NCBI GenBank assembly: GCA_910584195.1
Contig: CAJTYV010000013.1
Location: 14,365-78,364 of the forward strand
Source of the DNA: an uncultured Ruminococcus sp.
Lineage (GTDB): Bacteria > Bacillota > Clostridia > Oscillospirales > Ruminococcaceae
Length of the DNA: 64,000 nt
Direction of reading: 5' to 3'
The notes below the pieces were generated by a model. That model was not told the DNA's origin. It did no database searches and worked only from the letters and a program-made list of their open reading frames with translations. The number at the start of each line of letters is the position of its first letter. The stretch's first letter is position 1. Below, in pieces: positions 46,898-55,282 of the stretch. Both the position numbers and the translations under genes were made by a program.

Positions 46898-48223
46898 TTA
46901 TTTTTCAAATACTCCACCTAATTCAGGACATACCTGTCCTAAAAGCGATTGACCAGACTCAACTATATTATATATCTTATAATCTGTTCCAGTTCCTACT
47001 GTACCAGTACGATAAATAAAATAGTGAACATATTTTATTACACTTGATAATTTACTAATAATATCTGAATTGTTCTGAAGTTCAAGATATTTTCTGCATA
47101 CTTTATCATTATCCTCTAATTTCAGAGTTCCACTATCTATTTGACTTTCTAACATTTCGCAATCATCAGCACAAATTCCGACAAAGATAGGATTTTCCCA
47201 TAATTCTCCGCGTGTATTTAGCATTTGAAGATCAACTAAAAATTGATCCACAACACAATCTCGTTCAAAATTACTACAGCTTCCATCCAATAATAGTAGT
47301 ATTCCTTCAGATGACATTAGCTTTTTCAAATTATCGGAACATATTGCTACATTAAATCTAAATTGAATTTGATTCACAATGTAATTTTTAGTTTTTAATC
47401 TAAGTTCAATTGTTTCCAAAGTTGTAGTACATCCATGAGATGACATTCCCATTTCAAACTCGATATCAATACCATTAAGTAATCTTTTATCACTGGTTTC
47501 AACAGACATATTATCATTTTTCTTACCTTTACAAAAAGTGTAATAAAAAAATACTGTTCTGAAATTTCTAGCAAGTGTTTCATCTGAACAATAAACAGAA
47601 AGATTTGATACTAAACCCATTCCTATTTTAGAACCGCAGGTTTCACATTGAAAATCAACCTTATTTGCTCTATAATTTTTTAACGGATTAAGCACATAAA
47701 TCCTTGTCCTTGCCGTCCCATCATACTCACTAAATGTAAATATCTGACTTGTATTGCAACTTTTATTAGCACACCTTCTATAAATCCTACCGGTTATATC
47801 CATAAAATAAATTTTCTGTTCGGTTTTACAACGATTACATACGCCCAATATTTCTTTAGGATAGAAATTTCTATGACATTTGTCGCAATAGAACAATCTT
47901 TTCTTATCCTTTAATTGTATTAACATTACTATTATAGTTGGAACTATAGGCAATCTTGGAGTTATCAATGGCTTTCCTATTGGAATCCAGTTAATAAAAC
48001 TAACGATAGATAAACCAACGTCAAAAAAAATAACAATTGTTAGCGGTTCGCCAATAATAGATGCAATATTTGAGAATAATTCTGAAGAATACTTCGCTTC
48101 TAAAGCATAGCCAGGTAGTGCCATAAACATACTAAGTCTAAAAAAGCTGAATCCTGCTACAACAATCTTTCTAAAAAATTTAATAAATATGAAAAGAAAA
48201 AATATAATTGCAATTATCTCCAT
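46898..48223 (-). CDS. Membrane zinc-ribbon protein, copy 2
   Basis: A 441-residue protein. Two or three N-terminal membrane helices (IIAIIFFLFIFIKFF, then ITIVIFFDVGLSIVSF-like segments) are followed by zinc-ribbon cysteine pairs (CDKC, CNRC, CANKSC and CETCG). The C-terminal 250 residues (GILLLLDGSCSNFERDC, then NPIFVGICADDCEMLE and FIYRTG) have the layout of a GTPase-like alpha/beta domain without a P-loop, possibly a pseudo-GTPase. It is a tandem paralogue of the gene at 48277-49476. It could be a membrane receptor for the soluble GTPase. This last idea is inference. Confidence 0.65.
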   Translation of the reverse strand: MEIIAIIFFLFIFIKFFRKIVVAGFSFFRLSMFMALPGYALEAKYSSELFSNIASIIGEPLTIVIFFDVGLSIVSFINWIPIGKPLITPRLPIVPTIIVMLIQLKDKKRLFYCDKCHRNFYPKEILGVCNRCKTEQKIYFMDITGRIYRRCANKSCNTSQIFTFSEYDGTARTRIYVLNPLKNYRANKVDFQCETCGSKIGMGLVSNLSVYCSDETLARNFRTVFFYYTFCKGKKNDNMSVETSDKRLLNGIDIEFEMGMSSHGCTTTLETIELRLKTKNYIVNQIQFRFNVAICSDNLKKLMSSEGILLLLDGSCSNFERDCVVDQFLVDLQMLNTRGELWENPIFVGICADDCEMLESQIDSGTLKLEDNDKVCRKYLELQNNSDIISKLSSVIKYVHYFIYRTGTVGTGTDYKIYNIVESGQSLLGQVCPELGGVFEK

Positions 48224-48276
48224 TCCACCACCGCCTTAATTTATATATCAACAATATATGAGAAATTCTTGTATAA

Positions 48277-49476
48277 TTATTTATGTCCTGCGGTTTTAGG
48301 GCAATATCCCCCTGATGTTGGCTTCCAAATATTAGAAAAATCACTTGAAGCAGAATAAAATAATGATTGTACCGGTGGAACGATGTTATAAACATTACTA
48401 TCATTCCCCAAGGCTAAAGTGCCAGTCCTATATACAAAAAAGTGAACGTTGGATATGCGATTATATAGGCTTTGAATTATATCACCATTATTTTGTGACG
48501 AAAGGTACTTTATACATATTTCTTCAGAATCATCAGCACTTTTTATTATTCCGCTATTGATTTCTGATTCAAGTTCCTCAACATCATTGCAGCATAATCC
48601 AATTAAAACTGGATTTATCCATTCACTACTCTTTGTGTTCAAATGTTCCAAATCAACCATAAAATGATCAATTACGCTTTGACGCTCCGAAGGACTTTTA
48701 GCTGCATCTAATAGAATTATTATTCCTTCAGACGATTTGAGCTTTAAAGTTACATTTTGAGCTAAGGCAATATTAAACTGAATTAGAAGTTCATTTATAC
48801 TTTTATTTGATGTCTTAAAATGAATACGTATTGATTCATCAGTCACCGAAACTGGATTAAACTTAGTTGAGCCTTTTTCATAGTGTCTGTCAATGTCTTT
48901 GAGAATTGCTGCATTTTCCGGAACGATACTTATATCATTGTTCTTCTTAGCAGGACCAAAGGCATGATAGAAAAAATCTTCTCTATAATTCCTAGCTAGA
49001 TTTACATCACCACTATACAAAGACATATTAATAACTGTTTCTCCACTCAGATTTGAACCACATATACGGCATATAAGCTGTCTTTTTTGTTGCATTTTTT
49101 TCCCATAAGGATTAATTCTTGAAAATCGAGTTCTCATACTGTTATCAAAGCTCATTACTCTCGTTTTTTTGCACGTTGAATCAGAACAATAATAATATAA
49201 TTTACCAGATAATCCCATAAACTTTACTTTGGTTTTATTGCCGCAAGAACATAAACCCTGTATTTCGGAAATTGACAAGTTTCTATTGCACGTTTCACAA
49301 TAAAAACACTTATTTCTTTGTTTCGTTTGTGCTATTATAAGAATCAAAGTTACGAACAAAGGAAATCTTGGTGATGCAAAAGACTTTCCTATTGGTATGA
49401 AATCTATAAAGCTTATTATTGAACTAAAAATATCTATTGCTATCAAGAAAATAATACAATATTTTGCTATCTCCAT
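48277..49476 (-). CDS. Membrane zinc-ribbon protein, copy 1
   Basis: A 399-residue protein with an AAGGAG site. It has the same design as its downstream neighbour: N-terminal membrane helix (YCIIFLIAIDIFSSIISFID), a second hydrophobic segment (FPLFVTLILIIAQT), zinc ribbons (CETC, CSCG, CRICG) and an alpha/beta domain (GIIILLDAAKSPSERQSVI, then VLIGLCCNDVEELESEI and HFFVYRTGTLALG). The shared phrases show duplication followed by divergence. No Walker A motif is present. Function unknown. Confidence 0.65.
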   Translation of the reverse strand: MEIAKYCIIFLIAIDIFSSIISFIDFIPIGKSFASPRFPLFVTLILIIAQTKQRNKCFYCETCNRNLSISEIQGLCSCGNKTKVKFMGLSGKLYYYCSDSTCKKTRVMSFDNSMRTRFSRINPYGKKMQQKRQLICRICGSNLSGETVINMSLYSGDVNLARNYREDFFYHAFGPAKKNNDISIVPENAAILKDIDRHYEKGSTKFNPVSVTDESIRIHFKTSNKSINELLIQFNIALAQNVTLKLKSSEGIIILLDAAKSPSERQSVIDHFMVDLEHLNTKSSEWINPVLIGLCCNDVEELESEINSGIIKSADDSEEICIKYLSSQNNGDIIQSLYNRISNVHFFVYRTGTLALGNDSNVYNIVPPVQSLFYSASSDFSNIWKPTSGGYCPKTAGHK

Positions 49477-49569
49477 TGAACGTTACTCCTTATCTGAAAC
49501 TATTGTTTCCAAATATAAATTCATCAAATCTATTTGAATTATATTTATATAAAAACGCTTTTTACATAG

Positions 49570-49902
49570 TTATGAAATATAATACTTTAGCATCTTTAAA
49601 ACTGTAGAAATATAATTTAAAAAACCAGGTAAATTTTCTAACGATATATTAAAGCAATTAACAGTTATAAATAACACTCCAAACAAAATGATTGCAGTAA
49701 GTAATAAATATAGAACTAACCGTAATATGAAAGAAAGTATTACGGAAATTACCGGAATATCATAACACTTGTAAAGTATGAAATCATACAGACAAATAAC
49801 GCCTATTCCTAAAAAGAAATTTACATTCAACATCAACCAAATAGGTAATGCAATGATCGCTATAACTATACCAATTAAAATCGCTAATAATACCCATTCC
49901 AT
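49570..49902 (-). CDS. Small polytopic membrane protein
   Basis: A 110-residue protein with GAGG upstream of the ATG. Three hydrophobic segments are visible (WVLLAILIGIVIAIIALPIW, FFLGIGVICLYDFIL, and LRLVLYLLLTAIILFGVLFI). It has no soluble domain. It sits between the first lectin-like gene and the zinc-ribbon pair and is likely a subunit of the membrane part of the system. Confidence 0.65.
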   Translation of the reverse strand: MEWVLLAILIGIVIAIIALPIWLMLNVNFFLGIGVICLYDFILYKCYDIPVISVILSFILRLVLYLLLTAIILFGVLFITVNCFNISLENLPGFLNYISTVLKMLKYYIS

Positions 49903-49936
49903 ATTTCTTGCCTCTATTTCGCTCTTTTATCAAATT

Positions 49937-51303
49937 CTATTCAGACCACTCACATATAAAACCAAATGAAGATAATGCTACATCTCCACTCATACCATCA
50001 GCTGTTAAAGCAACATCATCCCATTTTCCGTGATGAACTGACCATGTCTCAAATTCATAATCTGCACGTGGAAATTTTATGTACTTTTCATTTCCAAGAT
50101 AATTATCAGGCTTATTTTCATCCCAATTAGAATATGTGAATTCAGATCCATCCGTCCACTTCCAAACCTCATCATCCCAATAACCACCAAGCCAAAGATT
50201 ATCTACCATATTTTCATCTGCTATTCCTTGTACAAATTCTTGCTCTTCTGGACTATTAATTGAAACAAGATGTCCGCCAAGTTCACTGCATATTGTCTCA
50301 GCATTAGCCCATGATACCGCCTGAGAAATAAGGCAATACTCATGTCCATTAAATTCGTATTTTTTTGCTTTTTTATATAAATCATCAACATTAATTACGT
50401 CTTCGCGAATAAGGTTCATTCCATATTCATCGCAAAAAATGGTACCTGTTGATTTGTTTAAAAAAGCAGTAAAGTTTAACATTGACCAATTTTCCGGCTG
50501 ATCAATCCATTCTTTACCCCATAATTCTATTTTGACTAAGTCATTGCTAATATTCTCAATTACTTCTCCTTCCATTTTAAATCTTCCACTTGGTACATTA
50601 GGATTAGATGAATGTGGATGGAAATTAAACCAAGCCTCTATGCTTCCATCATCATAAATTTTTGTTAGAAGAGTTAAAGCGGTAACGCCTTGACTACCAT
50701 TAGAATCGTATGATCCTTCATACATATTTAATGTAGAATCATAATTTATTGTAAAAATATATGGGTCACTTGAATACTCATTAGATGATTCAATCTCAAA
50801 ATAATAGTCTCCTGCACTTTGATAAAATGATGAAGATTTGTATTCAGTACAGTTTCCAACAATATATCATTCATTATTCTTTCATCTGGCGTATCAGCAG
50901 AGCGAAGTGATGAATTCCAGAAATTTTCTTTACTTTTTTGATCAGTTGTTTTAATCGTATAGCTTATTTCTCCGCCTTCAGGTAGTGAGAAAAAGAACCA
51001 ATCTTCTTCACCCTGCTCATAGCTGTCATAAAGATTTCCCTTGTACTCTACATTTAATTCTACTTTGTTTGCTTTCCTGTATGTGTCATTGTTTTCAATC
51101 TCAGATGGTATATTTTCTGAAATTGAAAAATTAAGCCATGTAGTTCGTATATTTTCTTTCTCTCCTGATAAAATACTACTTACAGTTTCATTTAAAGCCC
51201 AATATGACGCAACAACAACAAATATTAATGCAGCAAATGAGAATACAGGAATAATAAAATTTCTCTTGTTATTTGAAAGCGATTTTTTATATAATTTTGC
51301 CAC
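49937..51303 (-). pseudogene. Membrane lectin-like protein broken by a frameshift
   Basis: Two frames on the same strand, 51312-50746 and 50725-49937, form one gene. The first encodes a transmembrane helix (FIIPVFSFAALIFVVVASYW) and a pre-peptidase-like beta domain (DSYEQGEEDWFFFSLPEGG) and goes wrong after DERIMND. In the next frame the sequence resumes as IVGNCTEYKSSSFYQSAGDY and runs without a break through NMYEGSYDSNGSQ into a C-type lectin domain ending GFICEWSE. The shift lies near 50863-50869. Joined, it has about 455 residues, close to its paralogue at 45371-46879. I prefer GTG 51303 with AGGTG six bases upstream. It is the first gene of the operon. Confidence 0.8.
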
Positions 51304-51364
51304 TTTAATCACCTACATGAATATAATATTTGAGTACCATCCGACTAATTTATCATATATAGAA

Positions 51365-51389
51365 TTCGCACAATTCATTGTTTTGCGAA
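51365..51389. promoter_or_regulatory. Dyad symmetry upstream of the large operon
   Basis: TTCGC-ACAAT-TC-ATTGT-TTT-GCGAA forms a two-part inverted repeat, TTCGC/GCGAA outside and ACAAT/ATTGT inside, with three unpaired bases on one side. It lies between the integrase gene and the first operon gene, about 60 bases before the start codon. It could be an operator or a weak terminator of the integrase. A clear consensus promoter for the operon is not visible here. Confidence 0.4.
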
Positions 51390-51430
51390 AGGTTCAGTCA
51401 ATCATATTAAATTTTCAAGATTCTATTTTT

Positions 51431-52487
51431 TCAAAAAATCATCTGCACACGCTTCATATACTCTCGTTTCTGTTCAAAAGAACTATGAACATAGCGATTC
51501 AGCGTAATTTCCACGGAACTATGCCCCAGAAGTTCGCTAAGTGCTTTCACATCAAATCCCAGTTTGATGCAATTTGAGGCAAAGATATGACGGAGTGCAT
51601 GAAAATGCACTGACGGTAATTTTGCGTTTTTCAAAATTGTTCTGAATCGATACTGCATTGCTCTTGGTTCAATCGGCTTATCCGTTCCAGTCAGAAGATA
51701 TTCGTCCTCTTTTCCCTTGAATTTCAGCAAAAAGTTCATCATGCAATCCGGAATAGGAATCTGTCTGCGAGATGATTCACTTTTTGGATCAGTAATAATG
51801 AGCTTAGTTTTACTTGTTGAGGTCGGACACTGAATACGCTGCATGGTCTTTCTGACGGTCAAAATCCGTTTTTCTAGATCGATGTCTTTCCATTGCAAAG
51901 GACACAGCTCTCCAATACGAATGCCTGTTGTCATTGAGAGTGCTGCGATTCTGATGGGCTGAAATATACTGCTGCAAGCTCCTTTGTTCAGATGCATCAA
52001 GAAGTTGAATTTCAGGCGATTTCTTTTTGGGCAGAATAATTCCGTCCATCGGATTGAAAATATGATAAGTCCTGACGGCGTATTTGAAAATTGACTTCAT
52101 CAAAATCACGATATCCGCAATATAACGATGAGAAAAGCCTGCCTTTTGTTTGTCAGAGATGAATGAATAAATGTGATCGGCAGTTATTGTATTCACTGCT
52201 TTATCACCAAATGCAGGCAAAATATGCTTATCAGCCTTCATAGAATAATTTACTGCCGTGGACTCCTTTACCCGATGCAATATACTTCGATGCCATTCGG
52301 CAAATAACTCTGACATCGTCATAGTACAATTACCATGTGATTTATTCTTCTGGCAAATCGCAGTAATTCTCTCAATGCACTGCTCTTTCGTTCTGGCTAG
52401 AACATAAAGGAATGTCCTTTTACCGTCTTTTTTACCGGTAGGAATGCGCGATTCATACCGACCGTCCTTCCTCAAATATATATTCAT
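51431..52487 (-). pseudogene. int: Tyrosine integrase with a frameshift
   Basis: The N-terminal frame (52487-51810) has an integrase arm-binding domain (MNIYLRKDGRYESRIPTGKK) and a SAM-like core-binding domain (TMSELFAEWHRSILHRV), up to QQYISAHQNR. The catalytic domain is in another frame (to 51431): IAALSMTTGIRIGELCPLQW with the first Arg, HFHALRHIFAS with HxxR, LGHSSVEITLNRYVH with the tyrosine. The shift lies near 51950. Joined, it would be about 352 residues, near full length. The start has GAGGAG upstream. It was probably the integrase of the element that brought the adjacent operon; now it looks inactive. Confidence 0.88.
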
Positions 52488-52559
52488 AGTTTAATTTCTC
52501 CTCATTGTATACTCTTCACAGATTTCAATTCAAAGTGTAGGATTTTTTCTACAAACCTC

Positions 52560-52588
52560 TTGACAAATCGGAAACAATGTGATATACT
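52560..52588 (+). promoter_or_regulatory. Sigma-70 promoter of a small RNA unit
   Basis: TTGACA (52560-52565) and TATACT (52583-52588) are 17 bases apart. The promoter lies within an inverted repeat: CTCTTGACAAAT at its left is mirrored by ATTTTGTCAAGAG at about 52610-52622 with one extra base, which suggests repressor binding. It points away from the integrase gene. Confidence 0.75.
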
Positions 52589-52594
52589 TAATGT

Positions 52595-52717
52595 AGATTA
52601 CTTGTCGTATTTTGTCAAGAGTCTGTCCTCGAAGTGAGAACTATGTAACCCTTCGCAAAATATTGGCTTTCACGAAGGTTATCAGCCGTATCGCTTATCA
52701 AAGCGGTATGGCTTTTT
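52595..52717 (+). ncRNA. Putative structured small RNA of about 120 bases
   Basis: The promoter at 52560-52588 and the terminator at 52684-52717 bound a short transcript without a credible reading frame. Inside it, AACC-CTTCG (52647-52655) pairs with CGAAGGTT (52673-52680), so it should fold into two stem-loops. It lies divergent from the integrase and between the island and the next gene cluster. It might be an antisense or regulatory RNA of the element; I do not recognise an RNA family. Confidence 0.5.
52684..52717 (+). terminator. Rho-independent terminator of the small RNA
   Basis: AGCCGTATCGCTT pairs over 13 bases (with G-T pairs) with AAGCGGTATGGCT around the loop ATCA, and is followed by TTTTT. 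Confidence 0.85.
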
Positions 52718-53044
52718 GCATTGAAAAGCCTTCTTCCCTATACTCAGGGCATCAGTATCATATATTACTCGAATTCTGGGTATATATCAAGATATAAAAC
52801 CACCAGATATAGCTGCAATCAGCAACAACATATCTGGTGATATTACGAGAAGTAGTAAACTGATTGAAGTCTTAACGGAAATTCTCCATCATCGAAGTGC
52901 AGAATTAGAAAGCAACAATAACGGAAAGTGTCCGTCAGGAATAGTAATCGAATCTGCTATGGATATCTTTAACGGAAAACATCCGTCAGGTTCATAAAGG
53001 CCTCCTTGTCAGTAGGAAAACGGAAAATGACCGTCAAAAAGAAA
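52718..53044. repeat. Gene-free stretch with three ACGG-CCGT hairpin repeats
   Basis: The unit AACGGAAA-N-CCGTCA occurs three times, at about 52920-52937, 52970-52988 and 53019-53035, spaced by about 50 bases. Each is a small hairpin (ACGG/CCGT, with variable loop), and a partial copy (TTAACGGAAATTCT) lies near 52873. One plus-strand frame is open for about 95 codons up to 52997 but has no start codon or ribosome binding site, so it may be a remnant. Confidence 0.45.
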
Positions 53045-53077
53045 AGCGGCTATGGACCCTCATGATCCACAACCGCT
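53045..53077 (-). terminator. Terminator of the leftward enzyme cluster
   Basis: AGCGG and TGGA pair with TCCA and CCGCT across a seven-base loop with two mismatches. On the minus strand the stem is followed by TTTTCTTTTT. It lies 16 bases after the stop of the metallophosphoesterase gene. Confidence 0.75.
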
Positions 53078-53092
53078 GGACAGCATTATATT

Positions 53093-53761
53093 TTATTCAA
53101 TCGTGACAACATCATCTAGCAAAACATGCACATTGTCTCTTACAAGCCGGTTCACGTGGAAATGCCCTGCAAACCACTTCTTGAACGCAAGTTCGCCGTA
53201 CAACCACTCGAAATAACCTGTCAGCTCCGCATCGTTCATATCCGGAACACATCCAAGATAATGAATTACTGACTGTGGAACTGTGTGTGTAAGGACATAG
53301 TCAACTTTATAACTGCACGATTTGAGCGTTTCTTCAGAAATCTCGTACTCCATATTATTCGGCAGTTCCTGCTTCCACCAGCTTCTGCCCTCAACACGCA
53401 TTGCCTTGTCAACAGAGTATGCTCCACCCATTGCAAAGAAGCTCTTTCCCTCAATAACAAAACGCTGCCCACGCATCAGATGATAGATGTTATCGGCAAT
53501 TTTATGAACTTTTCCGCCGTTCCATGTGGTAACAGGGTAAGTATACAGAAGATCAAAGTCCTCATGATTGCCGTCTACAAATGCTATGGTGAATGGCTCT
53601 GCTGTCAATTTTGCAAGGAAGTAACGATGATAAGGCATATCCCAAACAAATCCGAAGTCACCGCAGACGATAACAATATCGTCTTTTGAGATCGGATATT
53701 GATAGATTCTGTTCAGGAAGCCATCATATTCTCCATGTGTGTCTCCGGTTATATAAATCAT
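53093..53761 (-). CDS. Calcineurin-like metallophosphoesterase
   Basis: A 222-residue enzyme starting at ATG 53761 (MIYITGDTHGEYDG). All metal-binding motifs of the family are visible: GDTHG, VCGDFG, DGNHED, LTHTVP and AGHFHVN. It is a cytoplasmic hydrolase of phosphate esters; the substrate cannot be read from sequence. It is the last gene of the cluster. The frame is open upstream to 53809 but the catalytic motif would then be far from the start. Confidence 0.9.
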   Translation of the reverse strand: MIYITGDTHGEYDGFLNRIYQYPISKDDIVIVCGDFGFVWDMPYHRYFLAKLTAEPFTIAFVDGNHEDFDLLYTYPVTTWNGGKVHKIADNIYHLMRGQRFVIEGKSFFAMGGAYSVDKAMRVEGRSWWKQELPNNMEYEISEETLKSCSYKVDYVLTHTVPQSVIHYLGCVPDMNDAELTGYFEWLYGELAFKKWFAGHFHVNRLVRDNVHVLLDDVVTIE

Positions 53762-53826
53762 AGAATCACATCCAGTTTTTATTATGGTATAATTTGGCAT
53801 CCTATACATCTTGTCATTTATTATAG

Positions 53827-54399
53827 TTACGGCAGAATAATGAGCTGATCGTTAGCAATCGTAATCAGTTCCGGTTCATCTCCGATGAAGTTTCGGCACA
53901 TTTTGATCTCCTCTGCACCTCTGTAATCGAAATGACACAGCACATACTTGTCAGTCAGCCCCAGGGCTGTAAAATCCCCGTCTGTGATATGGTTATTATC
54001 ATCAAAATTTCTGACATATTCAATATCTCTACAAGCCAGACATGCACCGGCAGAGAACCCAAGATAGATTGCACCATCTGCAACCTGCTGTTTGATAAAG
54101 CTGTCAAGGTGGTACTTCTTTACATGATACAACAACTTAAAAGTGTTTCCGCCAAGTATGGCAATGTAATCATACTTTTTGTCCATATACGCATCCGGAT
54201 TGGCTTTGTCAAAAACAAAGATGTTCTCCATCTTAAAACCAAGCATTGCGGCACAGTTCTTTTCTTTCTGACCGGTTTCTTCTTCAAACATACAAGCTAA
54301 TGGAACAATCAGCATATTACCGGTGTGATCTGGTATGAGTTCATTGATTTTCAGGCGAACTTGTGTATGGCTGAATCCGTATGAACCTAATATCAGCAT
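53827..54399 (-). CDS. Peptidase S51 (dipeptidase E)-like protein
   Basis: A 190-residue protein with AGAGGTGG upstream. The fold is that of class I glutamine amidotransferase-like peptidases. The nucleophile elbow is LGFSAGACLA with the serine, preceded by AILGGNTFKLLYHV. These are features of the S51 family, which cleaves aspartyl dipeptides. It lies 66 bases upstream of the metallophosphoesterase gene on the same strand. Confidence 0.85.
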   Translation of the reverse strand: MLILGSYGFSHTQVRLKINELIPDHTGNMLIVPLACMFEEETGQKEKNCAAMLGFKMENIFVFDKANPDAYMDKKYDYIAILGGNTFKLLYHVKKYHLDSFIKQQVADGAIYLGFSAGACLACRDIEYVRNFDDNNHITDGDFTALGLTDKYVLCHFDYRGAEEIKMCRNFIGDEPELITIANDQLIILP

Positions 54400-54427
54400 A
54401 TTACCACCTCTGTAAATGTTTTGTTTC

Positions 54428-55192
54428 TTATAATCCCAGTATCTTCAATGTTCGCTCGTCTTCACTGCCATTGCAGAACTTGTCAAGCACCTTTTGGAAC
54501 AAATCCTGCTCCGGTACTGCATATTTGAACAACGTCATGCAAGAACGCAGCTTAAAAGCATCCGGATATCCGAATACTGCCATCGGATCGTCAGTTCCAA
54601 TATGCAACAGAGTTTCCGTTATCTTTTTCAGTCTTGCAGCGAGGATAGGGTGAGCATAATAGTCCTTGGCTTCAGACAAATCTTTGATTGAGAAATATGC
54701 AGTTGTTCCACTCCAGCCCAAGCCCTGAATCTGCGGGAACACATACCAAATCCAGTGAGATATCTTTTTCCCCTGCTTCATTTCGGTTAAAGCGGTCTGA
54801 TACGTTTCTCCGAAGCCATAGCCGTGGTCTTGTGCATCAATAAACTTTTGCAAATCCGTTAAATACAGCTCAATTCCCAAAACGCCATACTGCTCCTGCT
54901 TTTTGCGGGGATAGTATTCATTCATGTGGTCAGGGACAGGCGTTTCAGCAGGAGTATAGCCAAGTTTTTCTTTCGGAAGTGCTGTGTAGAGTTCTTCAAA
55001 TGAGCTGAAATGATGCAGTGCTGTTACTCGTGTCTGAATTTTTTGTTTCGGTTCATCAAGACATGAGAACTCAATAAAATCACCGACTTGTACTGTCTGC
55101 CGCTTTTCATCGTTCAGCCGAAGTTCTATCGTCTTGCTGCCGTTTTTGATTTTCTCAAACGGCAAGGTTCTTAATTTCATTTGGTGCAGCAT
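54428..55192 (-). CDS. ASCH-DUF1810 fusion protein
   Basis: A 254-residue protein with AAGGGAG upstream. Residues 1-110 are an ASCH domain (LPFEKIKNGSKTIELRLND, then QVGDFIEFSCLDE), a PUA-like fold that binds RNA or modified nucleotides. Residues 112-254 are a DUF1810 domain (LQKFIDAQDHGYGF, HWIWYVFPQIQGLGWSG, AVFGYPDAFKLRSCMTLF). The two are usually separate proteins, so the fusion points to a shared role. Related DUF1810 proteins occur near nucleotide-metabolism and NAD-linked genes. Function is otherwise unknown. Confidence 0.85.
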   Translation of the reverse strand: MLHQMKLRTLPFEKIKNGSKTIELRLNDEKRQTVQVGDFIEFSCLDEPKQKIQTRVTALHHFSSFEELYTALPKEKLGYTPAETPVPDHMNEYYPRKKQEQYGVLGIELYLTDLQKFIDAQDHGYGFGETYQTALTEMKQGKKISHWIWYVFPQIQGLGWSGTTAYFSIKDLSEAKDYYAHPILAARLKKITETLLHIGTDDPMAVFGYPDAFKLRSCMTLFKYAVPEQDLFQKVLDKFCNGSEDERTLKILGL

Positions 55193-55282
55193 TGTTTATC
55201 TCCCTTCGCATCTTTGCTAACTACCGTGCATAGCTGATTTTTGCCTGATCAAACAGATTTTTAGAGGTGCCTTTTGCTTATT

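Noticed and set aside
45371..51303. A diversity-generating retroelement, because C-type lectin domains are typical targets
   Set aside because: No reverse transcriptase and no template-variable repeat pair is seen in the window.
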